DNA of 22,461 nt from a virus. How positions within the stretch are numbered: position 1 is the stretch's first letter; the number at the start of each line of letters is the position of its first letter. The stretch is from positions 1 to 22,461 of IMG/VR virus record IMGVR_UViG_3300009182_000342; one strand, written 5' to 3'. The notes under the pieces are model-generated. The model did no database searches. It saw only the letters and a list, made by a program, of their open reading frames with translations, and was not told where the DNA came from. Made by a program: the position numbers and the translations under genes. This document shows, piece after piece, positions 1-12,000 of the stretch.

Positions 1-3
1 CAT
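1..3 (-). CDS. Start codon of the next tail gene (truncated by window edge)
   Basis: The minus strand reads AAGGATTAAAATATG at 15-1: an SD-like AAGGAT (15-10), six bases, then ATG at 3-1. It lies 19 nt after the tape measure stop codon. Only the start codon is inside the window, so the product is unknown. In long-tailed phages the gene after the tape measure usually encodes a distal tail or baseplate component; that is positional inference only. Confidence 0.55.
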
Positions 4-22
4 ATTTTAATCCTTAATTTTA

Positions 23-3000
23 TCAAGCTAACTCATCCCTTTGAAATCCAGTAATAGCGTTTCGTATTTGTGCTGCAACATTTAATGTTATTCCAGATAA
101 TGATTGCTGTATTGCTAGTAGTACACTTGGTGTGTTAAAGCTTACATTTAATGATAGTGGTGCAATAGCTAAATTTATTGTACTTGGTATACGATCTAGT
201 GCAGATGTTAAATCGTTTACCGCCACTTGAAAATTACGACTAGCAGAATTCATGGCTGATGCAGCAGTATTCATAATTGATATTGCTTGATTAAAAGTTG
301 AACTTGCAGAATTAAATGACCCAGAAACAACTTCTAAGGTTTTGCCCAATGTTCTTGCACCACTATCCATAGATCCTGCTGCTGCTTGTAGTTGTGATGC
401 ATCAAAACCTGCAATTGCTCCACTACCACTAGATTTACCAGTTCCATTATAAAAATAACCAACTGGTCCACCCTTGGCATAGTTATTAACCTTGTCTAAA
501 AATGAAGTTCCAACTCTGTCTACTGCTGGTTTACTTACCACAAACTCACCCGGTGTTAACATAGCTGGTTGAGTGTCAGTAGTTGATCCACCGTTTGAGA
601 AAAAGCTGCTTGGCTGATTATAGTGTGACATTCTTGCATTTTTAATAACATCTAATGCTGTAGCTGCTGCCACATCTGTATTATTTACTGATAATCTTCC
701 TAGCCCATTGTTTTGTATTGAAGATATTGCCTGTTGAGCTATGCCAACATTGCTTCCTGGAATGTCTGCAAGGAATCCAGAAGCTAATGCTTTGGTTGCA
801 CCAACGCCTTGAAATGTTTGATTTCCAGCTTTACTAAAACCAAGCTCATTCATATAGTCTTTAAGACTAACTTTATCATAGTTTTGACCATTGTCGCCAT
901 GATTTGGTGGACCACCAATTAATCCAGATATATAACGACTTCCAACAGCCGATGTTCTATATCCAGTTATTGGTGCTCTAGAAATTTCTTTGTTCTTAAG
1001 AATATCATTAAAAGCCCAATCTTCTAATGAAAACTTTGCAGCACCAGCTAATCTTGGTGAACCAAATGAAGAATCAGATAGTGCGTTTAAACCACCAACA
1101 AAATCTGGTATTGGACCACCACCAAAACCTATTGAACCATATGGGGCTTCTGATCCAAACTCCTTAAGATGTTTTTGTCCTATTCTATTATTGAAAGTAT
1201 ATCTTCCATACCCTTTCTTATTTAAAGAGCCTGTTCTATCTGCCATATAATTAGACAAACCACCAAGGGTATTTGCATTAACTCTAGGGTTAAAGACTCT
1301 AGAAGCTAAATAACCTTGTGTTCCTATATCAAAGTCTGTCCTATCTCTTTCATCAGAGTAAATGTATCCACTGCCTGGAGATTGTCCAGAATATCTAGCA
1401 TAGTATGGGTTTATAGCTTGAAGATCACCACCACGATATAAATACTTTACCGCCCCACCACTGTTAAGATTTTGCAAGAGAGGGAGATTAGCGGAAGTTG
1501 CTTTGGCATTAACTACATACTCACCAGGAGATAGTATTGCTGGTACAGTATCACTACCCTTTGCAACAAAGAAGGATGGGTCAGGGTTTGGAGCACTGCT
1601 TGGAACAATACCGCCAGAGGCCAGAGCAAGTGGTGGTTTAGGTTGAGTTTGTCTTGCAACAGGAAACTCTAGCTCTCTAGCTGGCTGAAGAAATCTATCA
1701 GCTACCATATCGTCTGTTTTATCTGATTCTTTTCTAGGGTCATATTTAAACCAAGGATTTTGCGTAGGATATACTTCTCTTTGTCTTTCTCCTATTTTGT
1801 TGTAATTAGCATCAACAGGAGTCGGCAGTATTTTTCCCCACTTAAAATCAGCATCTTGTATTTTTTTACCTAAAAATAACTTGAAAGCAGCTTTTTGAAG
1901 ATCTTCTTTTGGAATTTTGCTTAAATCTGTATTGTTTGCAACGCCACTTTTATCTAAATAGAATGCTTTTTCTTTGGCCTCTTGTTCACCATATTGTTCG
2001 ATGTAACCCTTTGGAAATATGTCTTTATTCCCATACAAGAAAGCTTTTGCAAAATCATACTTTGGATAAACATCAGTTATTGCTTGACTTAAAGTTGGAA
2101 GATTGGCTTCTTTTTGTGCTGCTTCTCTTTGTTTTTCTGGATAAGTATCTCTTTTTAATATCCATTTTGCAATAAATGACTTATCGTTAAAATATTTTTT
2201 GCTTAAATCATCATATGTTTTTTTATCGTCAGTCAAAATCGAAAAACTTGAAGCTTTATTTATTTCAGAAAGTTTATTTTCTAAAACACCTTTTGCTATA
2301 TTGTATGCTAGTATTTTTGATCTAGCAAATTCTACTGGGTCGTTATTTTGTAACAATTCCCAATTTGGTTGATAATCTGGTATCACACTATCATCTAATG
2401 GATATTTATTTCCATCTATTAACTCAGAAAACTCTGGAACATATTTTTCTTTTCCAATTCTTTTGTAAAGATCAATCTTGTCTGCATTTAATGAATTTAA
2501 AATTTCTTCATAAAGTGGATCTTTATTTTTTTGAAGTTCGTACAATCTACCTCTAAGCATAGGGTAGTTTTTTTCGTCTTTAAAAGCAACCCTTGAGAAT
2601 ATTGCTGCTTTTTTATTTTCATCCATTACTTCTTTGATATCTGAATCAAATGGGTCTAATGTACCCTTTTTATCTCTTTTCAAAGGATCGTCTTTAGTTA
2701 TTTTGGCTAAGTATTTTGCTCTAACGGCAGTAAGAGTTTGTTCATTAGCCTGACCCTTTTCAAGATCTGTTATTTCTGATGCAAAATCAGAAGAAAAGCC
2801 TAATCTATCTTGATTTAAAACATTCCTATCTCTACCGCCCTGTGTTTGCGAAATAGTTTTTTCGTATTCTTCAAGTGCTTCATATGTTTTAGCATCATTT
2901 GCACTAAAGTATGGAAAAGTAATCATACTTCCAGCAACATCACGCCAATTTCCTTTTTTGGCCCTATCATTCATAGTCAGTGTTTCTAAAGGTATAACAG

Positions 3001-6000
3001 ATGCTTCAAGTTCATCAGAAAATCTAGTTGCAAAAGTTGATGGATCATTGTTCTGTAAATCTATATATTCTTTTTTCTCTGGATTTAACATGAAGTCAGC
3101 ATCAATAGAATTAAATCCTCTTCTTTGAAATCTTTTGTCCAATGTTCTTCTTACTGAAAGATTTTCTCCAAGTCGTTTTTTTCTTTCTCCAACAGCTTGT
3201 GCATCTAATGCAACTTTGTATGCTCCAACAACTAGCGATCCAACTCCAGCAGCAACAGTAACTGGTGCAAGAGCAACACCACCAGCAATTAGTCCTGTTC
3301 CTAAAAGAGCACCACCAGCCAAAGTTAAACCTTCGGCATTTACATTTGCTCCTTCGCTACCTTCTGGAGTAAGGTTTTCTAGAAAACTTCTTTCTTTTCC
3401 TTTTGCTGGATAAATGGAAGCAATATCTGGAAAACCTTTCTGCCAAACTTTTATTGTGTTCGCTATTTGATCATCACCAGCTATTCCTTCTATGCTATTA
3501 CTTAAATTGCTTACAGAATCAAGAAGTACTGGGGCCATAAGAGGTTCAAGAACTGGTAAAAAGTGTGCAACGGCTGGTACATAACTTGCAAGTGTTCCAA
3601 GAACAGCAAAAGTTGCACCAGTAGTAAGTGTTGCTTTACCAGCTTCTTTTAATGCTTCAGCTTTTCTTAGTTCTGCTGGATTTCTTAAATAATTGGCGAC
3701 TATATCAAGAACATGCGGTCCTATAACTCCAGTAGCAAGATTAATGCCACCAACAACTTTTGCATTAGCGATAGTTTTCATCCTAAACAATCTTTCGGCA
3801 GCAGTTTTCTTATTATCACTTAAATTAATCATACTTCTGGCATCTGAATTCATTCTATCAAGTTCAGCTTTGCTAAATCCACTCCATCTTGCATTAGCCT
3901 GATTTATTTCTCCAGCACTTACTCCAGCATTTTCTCTTAATAAATTAATTCTATCTTGAAGAAATTTGAATGCTTCTGCCCTACGATAGTCTATTGGAGA
4001 TTCTAATGGTCCAAAAAGTTTAGTTGATGCTGGTGTTCTAGGTGTTGGTTTAGTTGTGTCATTTGGTTTAACTTCTGGAGTTACCACTGGTGGGGTTACC
4101 ACTGGTGGAGTTACTAGTGGCGTTGTTACTATTGGTGGCACAACTACTGGTTTAGTTGAAGGTGGCACTACTGGTTTATTTGGGGTTACTTGTGGAACAA
4201 CTTCTGGAGTAACTTGAGGCTTGACCTCTGGAGTAACCTCTGGTATTACCACTGGTTCAGTTGGGGTTACTAGTGGCGTTGTTTCTATTGGTGGTGGCGT
4301 TACTATTGGCTTATTTGAAGGTGGCACTACTGGTTTATTTGGGGTTACTTGTGGAGTAACCTCTGGAACAACTTTTGGTATAGGTTTTGTTGATTTAGGT
4401 GGCTCTATCGGGGTTGTTACTGGCTTAGTTTCTACAACTGGCGGTTTAAATTCTTGAACCACTGGTGGCTTTTCAGCAACAATAGGCTTAACAGGTTCTG
4501 GAACTACTGGTTCTACTGGCACAACTGGTGGAATCACTGGTGCTACCACTGGTGCTACGACTGGTGGAACTACTGGAACCACTGGTCTTACCACTGGAAC
4601 TACTGGCCTTGCATTCGCTGCCTGTGCTCTTGCTTCTGCGATTCTTGCTCTTCTAGCATCTAATTGCCCTTGCTGATGTGCAATATTTGCATTTCTTTCT
4701 TGTTGAAGCATTACATTTGCATCATTAAATGCTTGTGCCCTTAACGCTCTTACACTTTCTATATTTTGATAAACTGCTAAATTTTTTGCAATTCTTGCAT
4801 TTCTTTCAGCAATATATTCTGGCGAAAGCGGACCGTTAAAAACTTCTCCCTTAGTAACATTTGACCTTCCCTCATTATAAATTTGATTTGCTAAAAGATT
4901 TGGGTTTCTTGCTTGAATTGATTCAATTATTTTAGGGTCAACAGGAGTATTTCTGCTTTTTATAGTATCAAATTTAGGATCTTTTATACCCTTGTCTTTT
5001 AAAAAACTAATTCGTTCATCATTAGACAATGATCTAAATTTTGCTCTTTCTTCTTTAGTTAAATTTGCACCACTTGTTGTAACTACTTTTTCTACTTTTC
5101 TATCACCATAAATTTTATCTAATTCTGCTTGCAAAAATTCATTTGCTTTTCCTCTTTCTGCCTTTTCATCTATTTGCAACTGAGAAATAGTTGTTCCAGC
5201 CATGTCTTTTTTAACTGTAGCCCTATCTTTTCTAGATAACTCATTGTTTAGTACACCCTGTTTTTTTGCATCGTCTATAGCCTTCTGAGCTTTTGCTTTT
5301 TCTACATCTCCTGGTTTAAAATTAGCAGCATCTCTTTCATATTGAGATATGTCAGCAGCTTCTGTTGAACTAACTGGTTTTGTTGAAACTTCTGAAGTTG
5401 GCTTTCCTGTTCTCTTATCTATTATTTTTTGTAAAACAGCCCTCATTTGTGGAGTGGTGTCTGGATTTTTTATACCAGCTTCTAACATTTCAATTGGAAC
5501 ATTTTTACCCCAATCTACTCCACCAGCTTTATTCATTGGTATTTCGTCTGATTTGCCAACAGTAAGAGCTTTGATAATATTTGCCCCAAGCTCACCACTG
5601 TTAAAATTGCCAACAATATTACCAATACCCTTACCAATGTTTCCAATACCTTTAACGGCATCAGGAAGAAGATACTGAAGGAATCCAGCACCAGGAATAT
5701 TTCTAACGAGTGGATTACTAGATGTTGTATTTCTTATAAACCTTGCATTTTCTTTTACTATTTCTGGAGAAAGTTTTTCTATCATTTTAAGTCTAGTTTT
5801 AATATCTCCATTTCTATATTGACTTCTTTTTTCGTTAACCCCTGACTCATTTTTTGGATCATCAGGAAATAAATTTGCTATACTGTTATTTGTACTCTTA
5901 GTTGATGCTTGTTTTGCCCATAAAGCAAGACCAGTAACAGCACCAACACCAGCAATACCAAAACTCGCCATTAAAGCTGCATCCCATCTTTTTTTAGACA

Positions 6001-9000
6001 ATTCTTTTTGTATTTTTAATTGATCTCCTGCAACGGCTGCTGGATTTGCAATAATTTCTGGTGCGTCAATTGGTTTTTCGAATTCTTGTCCGAATGATTG
6101 TCCGAATGATTTTCCAGCCCCTAATAAAGATACTCCAGCAACTAATCCTGCAACTACAGCTTTTTTACCAGCACCAACAAATGGTGAGCCAATTTTTGGA
6201 TTTGATGCACCTACTGTTTTTTTAGGTTGCACTGAACGATCAACAGATGACTCTGTACCAGCAAATGTGTTTCTAACAATTTCATCAGCAGCCGATAATT
6301 TAACTGTTGGCATTGGCTTAAAGCCAAAAGCTTTTTTTGTATCAAGATATGTCTTACCGTCTATTTGAGTTGTTACTGATGTGTCTTTACCCGCCCTTCT
6401 CATAATCTCTTCAATAAGATTTACCTCTTGGCCTTTACCACGCCCTTTTAAGAGATCATCTATTTTAACAAGCCCATCGTTTTCGTTTGCGTATTTAAGA
6501 GCATCTTCATGCCATCCTCGCCCATCTTTACCCAACCACGGTGATGAGCCATAAGCAGCAGCAGCACCATTAGAGGTTGAAAAGTATTTAAACATTTCAA
6601 ATCTGGCTAATGGATCTTTTAATTGAACCATTCTTGCATGAAGTTCAGCAAGGAATCGTGTTGGTTTCTTATCATTTCCTAAACCCTCCATGTCAAAAGA
6701 TCCAGATACTGTATTATTAAGTCTAGAACCTTTTATTTCAGCAGCAAATTGTGCCCCATGACCACCAAATTCATGTCTAAGAGTATCAATTTCCAACATA
6801 CTGTTCCCTTGCGGGTAGGTAGTTGCTACATCATATTTTGGTTTATAAATACCAGCAGTAAGTTCGCTTGGCCTATCTAATTCTCCAGACCGCAACATAT
6901 CATCAAATAGCCTTGAAGTTTTCCTCAATCTAGTAGTTGGTGCATTGTCATCAAGTCCTGGTGGTCTATCTAGAACTCTTGAAATTTGAGCAGCTTTTCC
7001 TTCTCCAAGATAATGTCTTGCATAATCTCTATAGGATGCTCTCTCTCTTGGAATCTGTGGCCCCATTTCTCCTACTGCACCTAACCTTATGGGATCAGTT
7101 CGTTTAATTTTAAGCCTACCAACACCTTTTAAATCATCATACAAAGCATTTTCACCTGGGTTCCATGAATTTCTCATGAACTCATCTTTTTTCATCATGC
7201 CACCAAAGCTCAAATAACTAACCTTGCCCCCACCATTCATATGATCTAAAAGACCTTTGTTCTTTTTAGCCTTATCTGCACCAACAATAAATTCTCCAGA
7301 TTGAACCATAGCTGGAGTTCTACGACCAGCTTGACCTCCCTTAGAAAAACCTAATACTGGAAAATTTTCATCCGCAAGACTAAATCCAAACCTATCGCTA
7401 AATTTTTTATTTTCACCAAATTGTACTGGAGCACCATATACTAATAAACCTTGAAAGAAAGGATTTAAGTTTGCTCTTCTTCTATAATATTCTTTGGTAT
7501 TTCCTTGTGCGTCTTTTGCTGTTACATCAAAAACATTTCGATTAGCATTAAAATTACTGTTTTTTTGATCTTGAGTTAAATCACCACGAATATATTTGTC
7601 TGTAACTCCAGTAATGTATTGATAATTAACTGGTTTAATATTTAATGGCATTCCAAAAATTTGTCTTTTGCTTAACGCTTCTTTTTGTTGTGGATTTAAA
7701 TTATTTGTTTGTAGCCCTGCTGTTGTAATATCCTTAATTGGAGTCCAAGGCTCACTAAATGCAGGAGAAACTATTGCACTTACAAGAAATTCTCCACCCT
7801 GATAAGGAATATTTGTAAGATCGCTATCTCCAGCTTGTATTCTTAAAGAGTTATTTAAAGCATTTCTTCTCCAAGAACCCCTAAGATTTCCAAATTTTTC
7901 CAATATGGCAAGATCAATTCTTCTTTGTTTTTCTGATTCTAAAAGTCGCCTTGCTTCAACTCTATTAACAGGAAAAGGAGCATCAATAGGTCCACCACCA
8001 ACTTGTAAATAATTAACAGCACCGCCATCATTCATTGCTTTCGTAGGTTTGACTGTTCCACCGCCATTTAAAGCTTGTAGCAAAGGAAGATTTTCTGCTG
8101 TTGCTTTTGCATTAACCACATATTCGCCATGATTTAACATAGCTGGTATTGTATCTGGACCTATTGGCTTAAATACTTTTGGATCTGCACCAACCATCGC
8201 AGAAGAATGAGTTACCATACCGCCAGTGCTTTTTCCCTGCGGTGCTACTGGTCTAAAAAGAGGGTTGTTTGGTAAAATTGGCCCTAGTTGATTAGGGTCC
8301 ATTGCTGGATTTTGAAAAATTGGTCCTTGATTTTGCATCGCTGCTAATAAAGCTGGATTTATTCCAACTTGTGCAACTGGTAGATTTCCTGCTTGTTGTG
8401 GTGCAAGAGGATTTACATTTGGTGCTGGAGGTTTTGGTTGACCTAAAGCCCCTATTTGAATATTTAATGCTGCGACTTGTGCTGCTGCTGCTGCTGCTTG
8501 TCCTTCAAGATTAGTTATTTGAGCAGTAAATTGTGTACCAATAACACCACCAAGTCTTTTTACATCTTCAGTAGCTTGAGCAAAAACAGAGCCAGTAGTA
8601 TTTTGGCCTATTAATTGCATTACAAAACCGCCAAGACCATTTTCGCTATTCTTTTGGTTTTGAGATATTGTGCCTTTATCATTGATGCTAAGACCTAATT
8701 TTCCAGCTAAATTTCCTTGTATTGCTTCTTGTTCAGTTTGAGCTAAAGTAAGTTTTTCTTTAATAACAGAAGCTATGATTTGTCCTAATTGTTTAGGGTC
8801 TGTTCCACCATTATTGTCCTTTTGTATTTGAGTACTTATTTTTTCTATATCAAGACCACTATTTTGAATAACTTGATTTCTTCCAAGTGCCGTTATTAAA
8901 CCATTGATGTCAAATTGACCACCTTTTATAGATTGATCAGCTATGGATGTTTCTTGTCCATTAAAAGCATTTTGACTAGCTGCTATTTGTCTTCTTTTTT

Positions 9001-12000
9001 GTTCAGCATCTAAAAAAGAAGTTATTTCTTTAGTTTTTGGTCTTACTATATCATTGTAATAGGCTTGTCCATTTTCCTTACCGTTTCGTGCAGCAAACTG
9101 ATCTAATGGATTAAATAAACCAACAGACTTTGCCGAAGCTCGCATATCTGTTAATTTTGCATTAGTTTCAAATCCAATCTGCTGTTGTTGAGCCACTTGT
9201 GGCATTAACAATTGTTGTCCTAACCTTGTAAAGAACACTTCATTTTGTGCAGAAAGTTGTGTAAAAAATGCACCTTGTAAAGTTTGCTGATCTTTTATTA
9301 TGTTTGTCTGTGCTTGTTCTCTTACCGCCATAACCGCAAGAAGTTGTGCGTTTAATTGCGTTAATTGTGGACCAAATTTATCCTGCATTTGTGTTTCTGG
9401 CTTAGATACAAAACCACTTGCTTGTAAAAACTGAGATTTTAATTTTTTGCCTTCATCTCCAGAAAAATCTAAATATTCAAAAATAGCTTTTCTTTGTTCA
9501 GTATTAAATCTGAGAAGATTTCCACCAATTGATTTTGCTGCATTTGTTAATTGTGCTCCAGCTTGAAGCCTTTGCAATTGTTCTGGCGATGATGTTAATA
9601 ATTTTTCACCTTGATGTTCTGTCTCAGATTGTTTTCTTGCATTATCCTGTTCTTCTTTTGCTATTTCTTGTTTTATTTTACCAACTCTTTGTTCAATTGC
9701 AGAAATTTCTTCAGTTGAATCAGCAAGGTTTTTCATAGCCTGATTAAGAAGAGAAGCCTCTACTTTTAACTTTCCCAACTCATTTGTGGCATCAACATAA
9801 TCGCCCCTACCTTCTTTAGCGGTTAACTTTGAATTGTTTTGCTTTGTTTGTGCTTTTTCTGTTCTAGATCTATTTTCCACTATTTTTGCTTGTATTTGAT
9901 CTGGTGTCAATTGTTGATCATTTGCATTAACACCAGTTAATCTGGCCTGTTGTTCTCTGAATGCTTGAGTTTGATCTGCGACACTTGTCATATTCAAACC
10001 TATTACATTTTCATGCACATCAGAAAATGGTTTTGCTTTTTTTTGTTTTTTTATTTCATCTTCAATAGCTATATTCGTTCTAATATTCCTTGTTTGCTGT
10101 TGAATCTTTGAAAGCTTGTCATACTCTTGTACAGTTGTAAGTGTCGCTTGAGCTAATTTATTTATTCCACCAACATATGTGTCTGCTGCTTTTTCTAAGT
10201 TAACTGTTATAGCTTTAAAGGCATTTAAGAATGGATCGGAAACATTTGACATTAATTTTTTTGCAAGTTCATTATAATCACCGCCAGACTCTGAAAGCAT
10301 TTTTGCAAAGTCTTCGCCCATTTTTCCAACTACCGAATTTACATGGCTTTGTATTTGAGTTTCATCAAGACCACCAACATTTTTTAATTGTGCAGTTAAA
10401 GCACTACGCAATGCTGATTGTGGATCTTTACCACCACCCATATCATTAGGTCTTATATTTGCAAGAATGCTTGGGAGCAATGAAGACATTTGTGCCAATA
10501 CCATTCCAGAAGATTGCAAATCTTGTCCAGACGATCCAAGACCACCAGTAACATTTGTTAAGTTTGACACAAAAGCTTTTGGATCTATGGAAGGAAGTTG
10601 AATTTCACTTGATATTTTTTGTTTTTGCGAAACTGAAAAATTTGAAAATAGTGAATCGCTTATATTTTGAAAAGCTGGTGTTAAATTATTGAGTGAATTA
10701 GCAGCATTATTTGAAGCATCAGCAATAAGAGAAAATGAAATACTTAATTTTTGTGCTGCTTCAATTGCTTGCGTTTGATTTTTAGCAGCGTTTTGCTGTT
10801 TTTCAAAATCTTTTGCAAATGTTGCAAGCTGTTTTTTAATTTTATCTATTGGTTGCCCTAAACCAATTGCCAATCTTGTAATTTGATCTGCATTTGCATT
10901 ATCATTAAAAAAACCTTCTATGTTGTAAGGTTTTGGTTTTCCATTTTCATCTTTAACAACAGGTGAGCTTTTTACATCTTCTTGAATTTGTTTTGATAAA
11001 AGAGAATTGATACCACTTGCTTGTCCAGCATATTGATTTTTTCTTTCTATAGCACCACTTTCAGCAGATTGAACTGCGAGGCTTTTGCTGCCAAAAGGAT
11101 TAAACTTGGTAAGATAACTAGTAGAAGCATCTGCTTTTTTTGAAATTTCTTCATCAATTTTTGATTGAAGCATTGTAATTTCTGTAAGATTTGTTTGAGA
11201 TATTTTTCCAAATGATGTAGCAGCAACCTCAAAAGCATTTTTTAACTTATTTCCAGACTCTTCTAATTTTATGTTTGAAATTTGTTTTTCGGCATCAGCT
11301 AAACCTGATGCTACACCAACAATTCCACCAATTAATGCACCAGCAGCCATACCAAAAGGACCAGCAAAACTTCCAATTGCTAATCCAGTAGCAGCACCTG
11401 TTAAACCACCAGAAATTTTAGCACCAGCTTTTGCTATGTCTTCACTTTGTGTTCCACCAGCAATAGCTTTTTTATAGTCATCTTGTTGTGGCCCTATGGC
11501 TGAACCTAAAAGGCCAATACCGCTACTAACAGCAAAAGCACTATTTTGAAGACCTTCTTTTGAAACAAGACCTTTTCCAAAATCTGTAATTTTTCTAAGT
11601 CTTCCCTTTTCACCTGTTGCTGAATAACCTTCTGATTTTAATTGTTTAGCCAAATTTGCATCGTAAAATTCACCTGTGCCTGTTGTTTGCAGTTTTCTTC
11701 TTCCTGCCCTAGTCTCTTTAGCCATTTGATCGGCTTGCTTATTTGCAAAACCTTCGTTAAATTCCAAACCTTTTGCTTCAGAAAAAGATTTTAATTGTTG
11801 AAAATATCCAGCCTTTACTCTTTCTTGAAGATTTTCTCTAACTCCCCTGCGACTTGAACCAGTTGCCTCTTCACCATAAAGTTTTTTATAATCAGAAAGA
11901 TTGCTTTTTAATTCTTTTTTATAGGCATTGCCATAGGTTGATGTTATTACCTCTCCATCTTTTGTAAGATTTCCATCTGGATTTTTTTGATACTTATTTT

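Noticed and set aside
1423-1450. YRGG in module 6 as the start of an ADP-ribosyltransferase domain
   Set aside because: The segment is part of the PGE module closing motif (compare NYLQVGGG, SYLSFGG, GYFYNG); no STS or ExE motif follows in the expected places.
2301-2560. Short plus-strand frames within the tape measure region (for example 2365-2556)
   Set aside because: Short, no supporting SD, and fully antisense to a well-supported gene.
4055-4620. CRISPR-like array because of regularly repeated short units
   Set aside because: Units are in frame with codons, have no unique spacers of fixed length and encode VTP/PPVV repeats.
4221-4663. Open frames on the plus strand rich in Gly, Thr, Val or Trp, His, Asn
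   Set aside because: They are antisense shadows of the Pro/Val/Thr repeat of the tape measure; composition mirrors the repeat and no SD is convincing.
6758-6775. Reading HEFGGH as a classical HExxH gluzincin motif
   Set aside because: The two His are five residues apart, so it is HExxxH; ordinary HExxH families do not fit.
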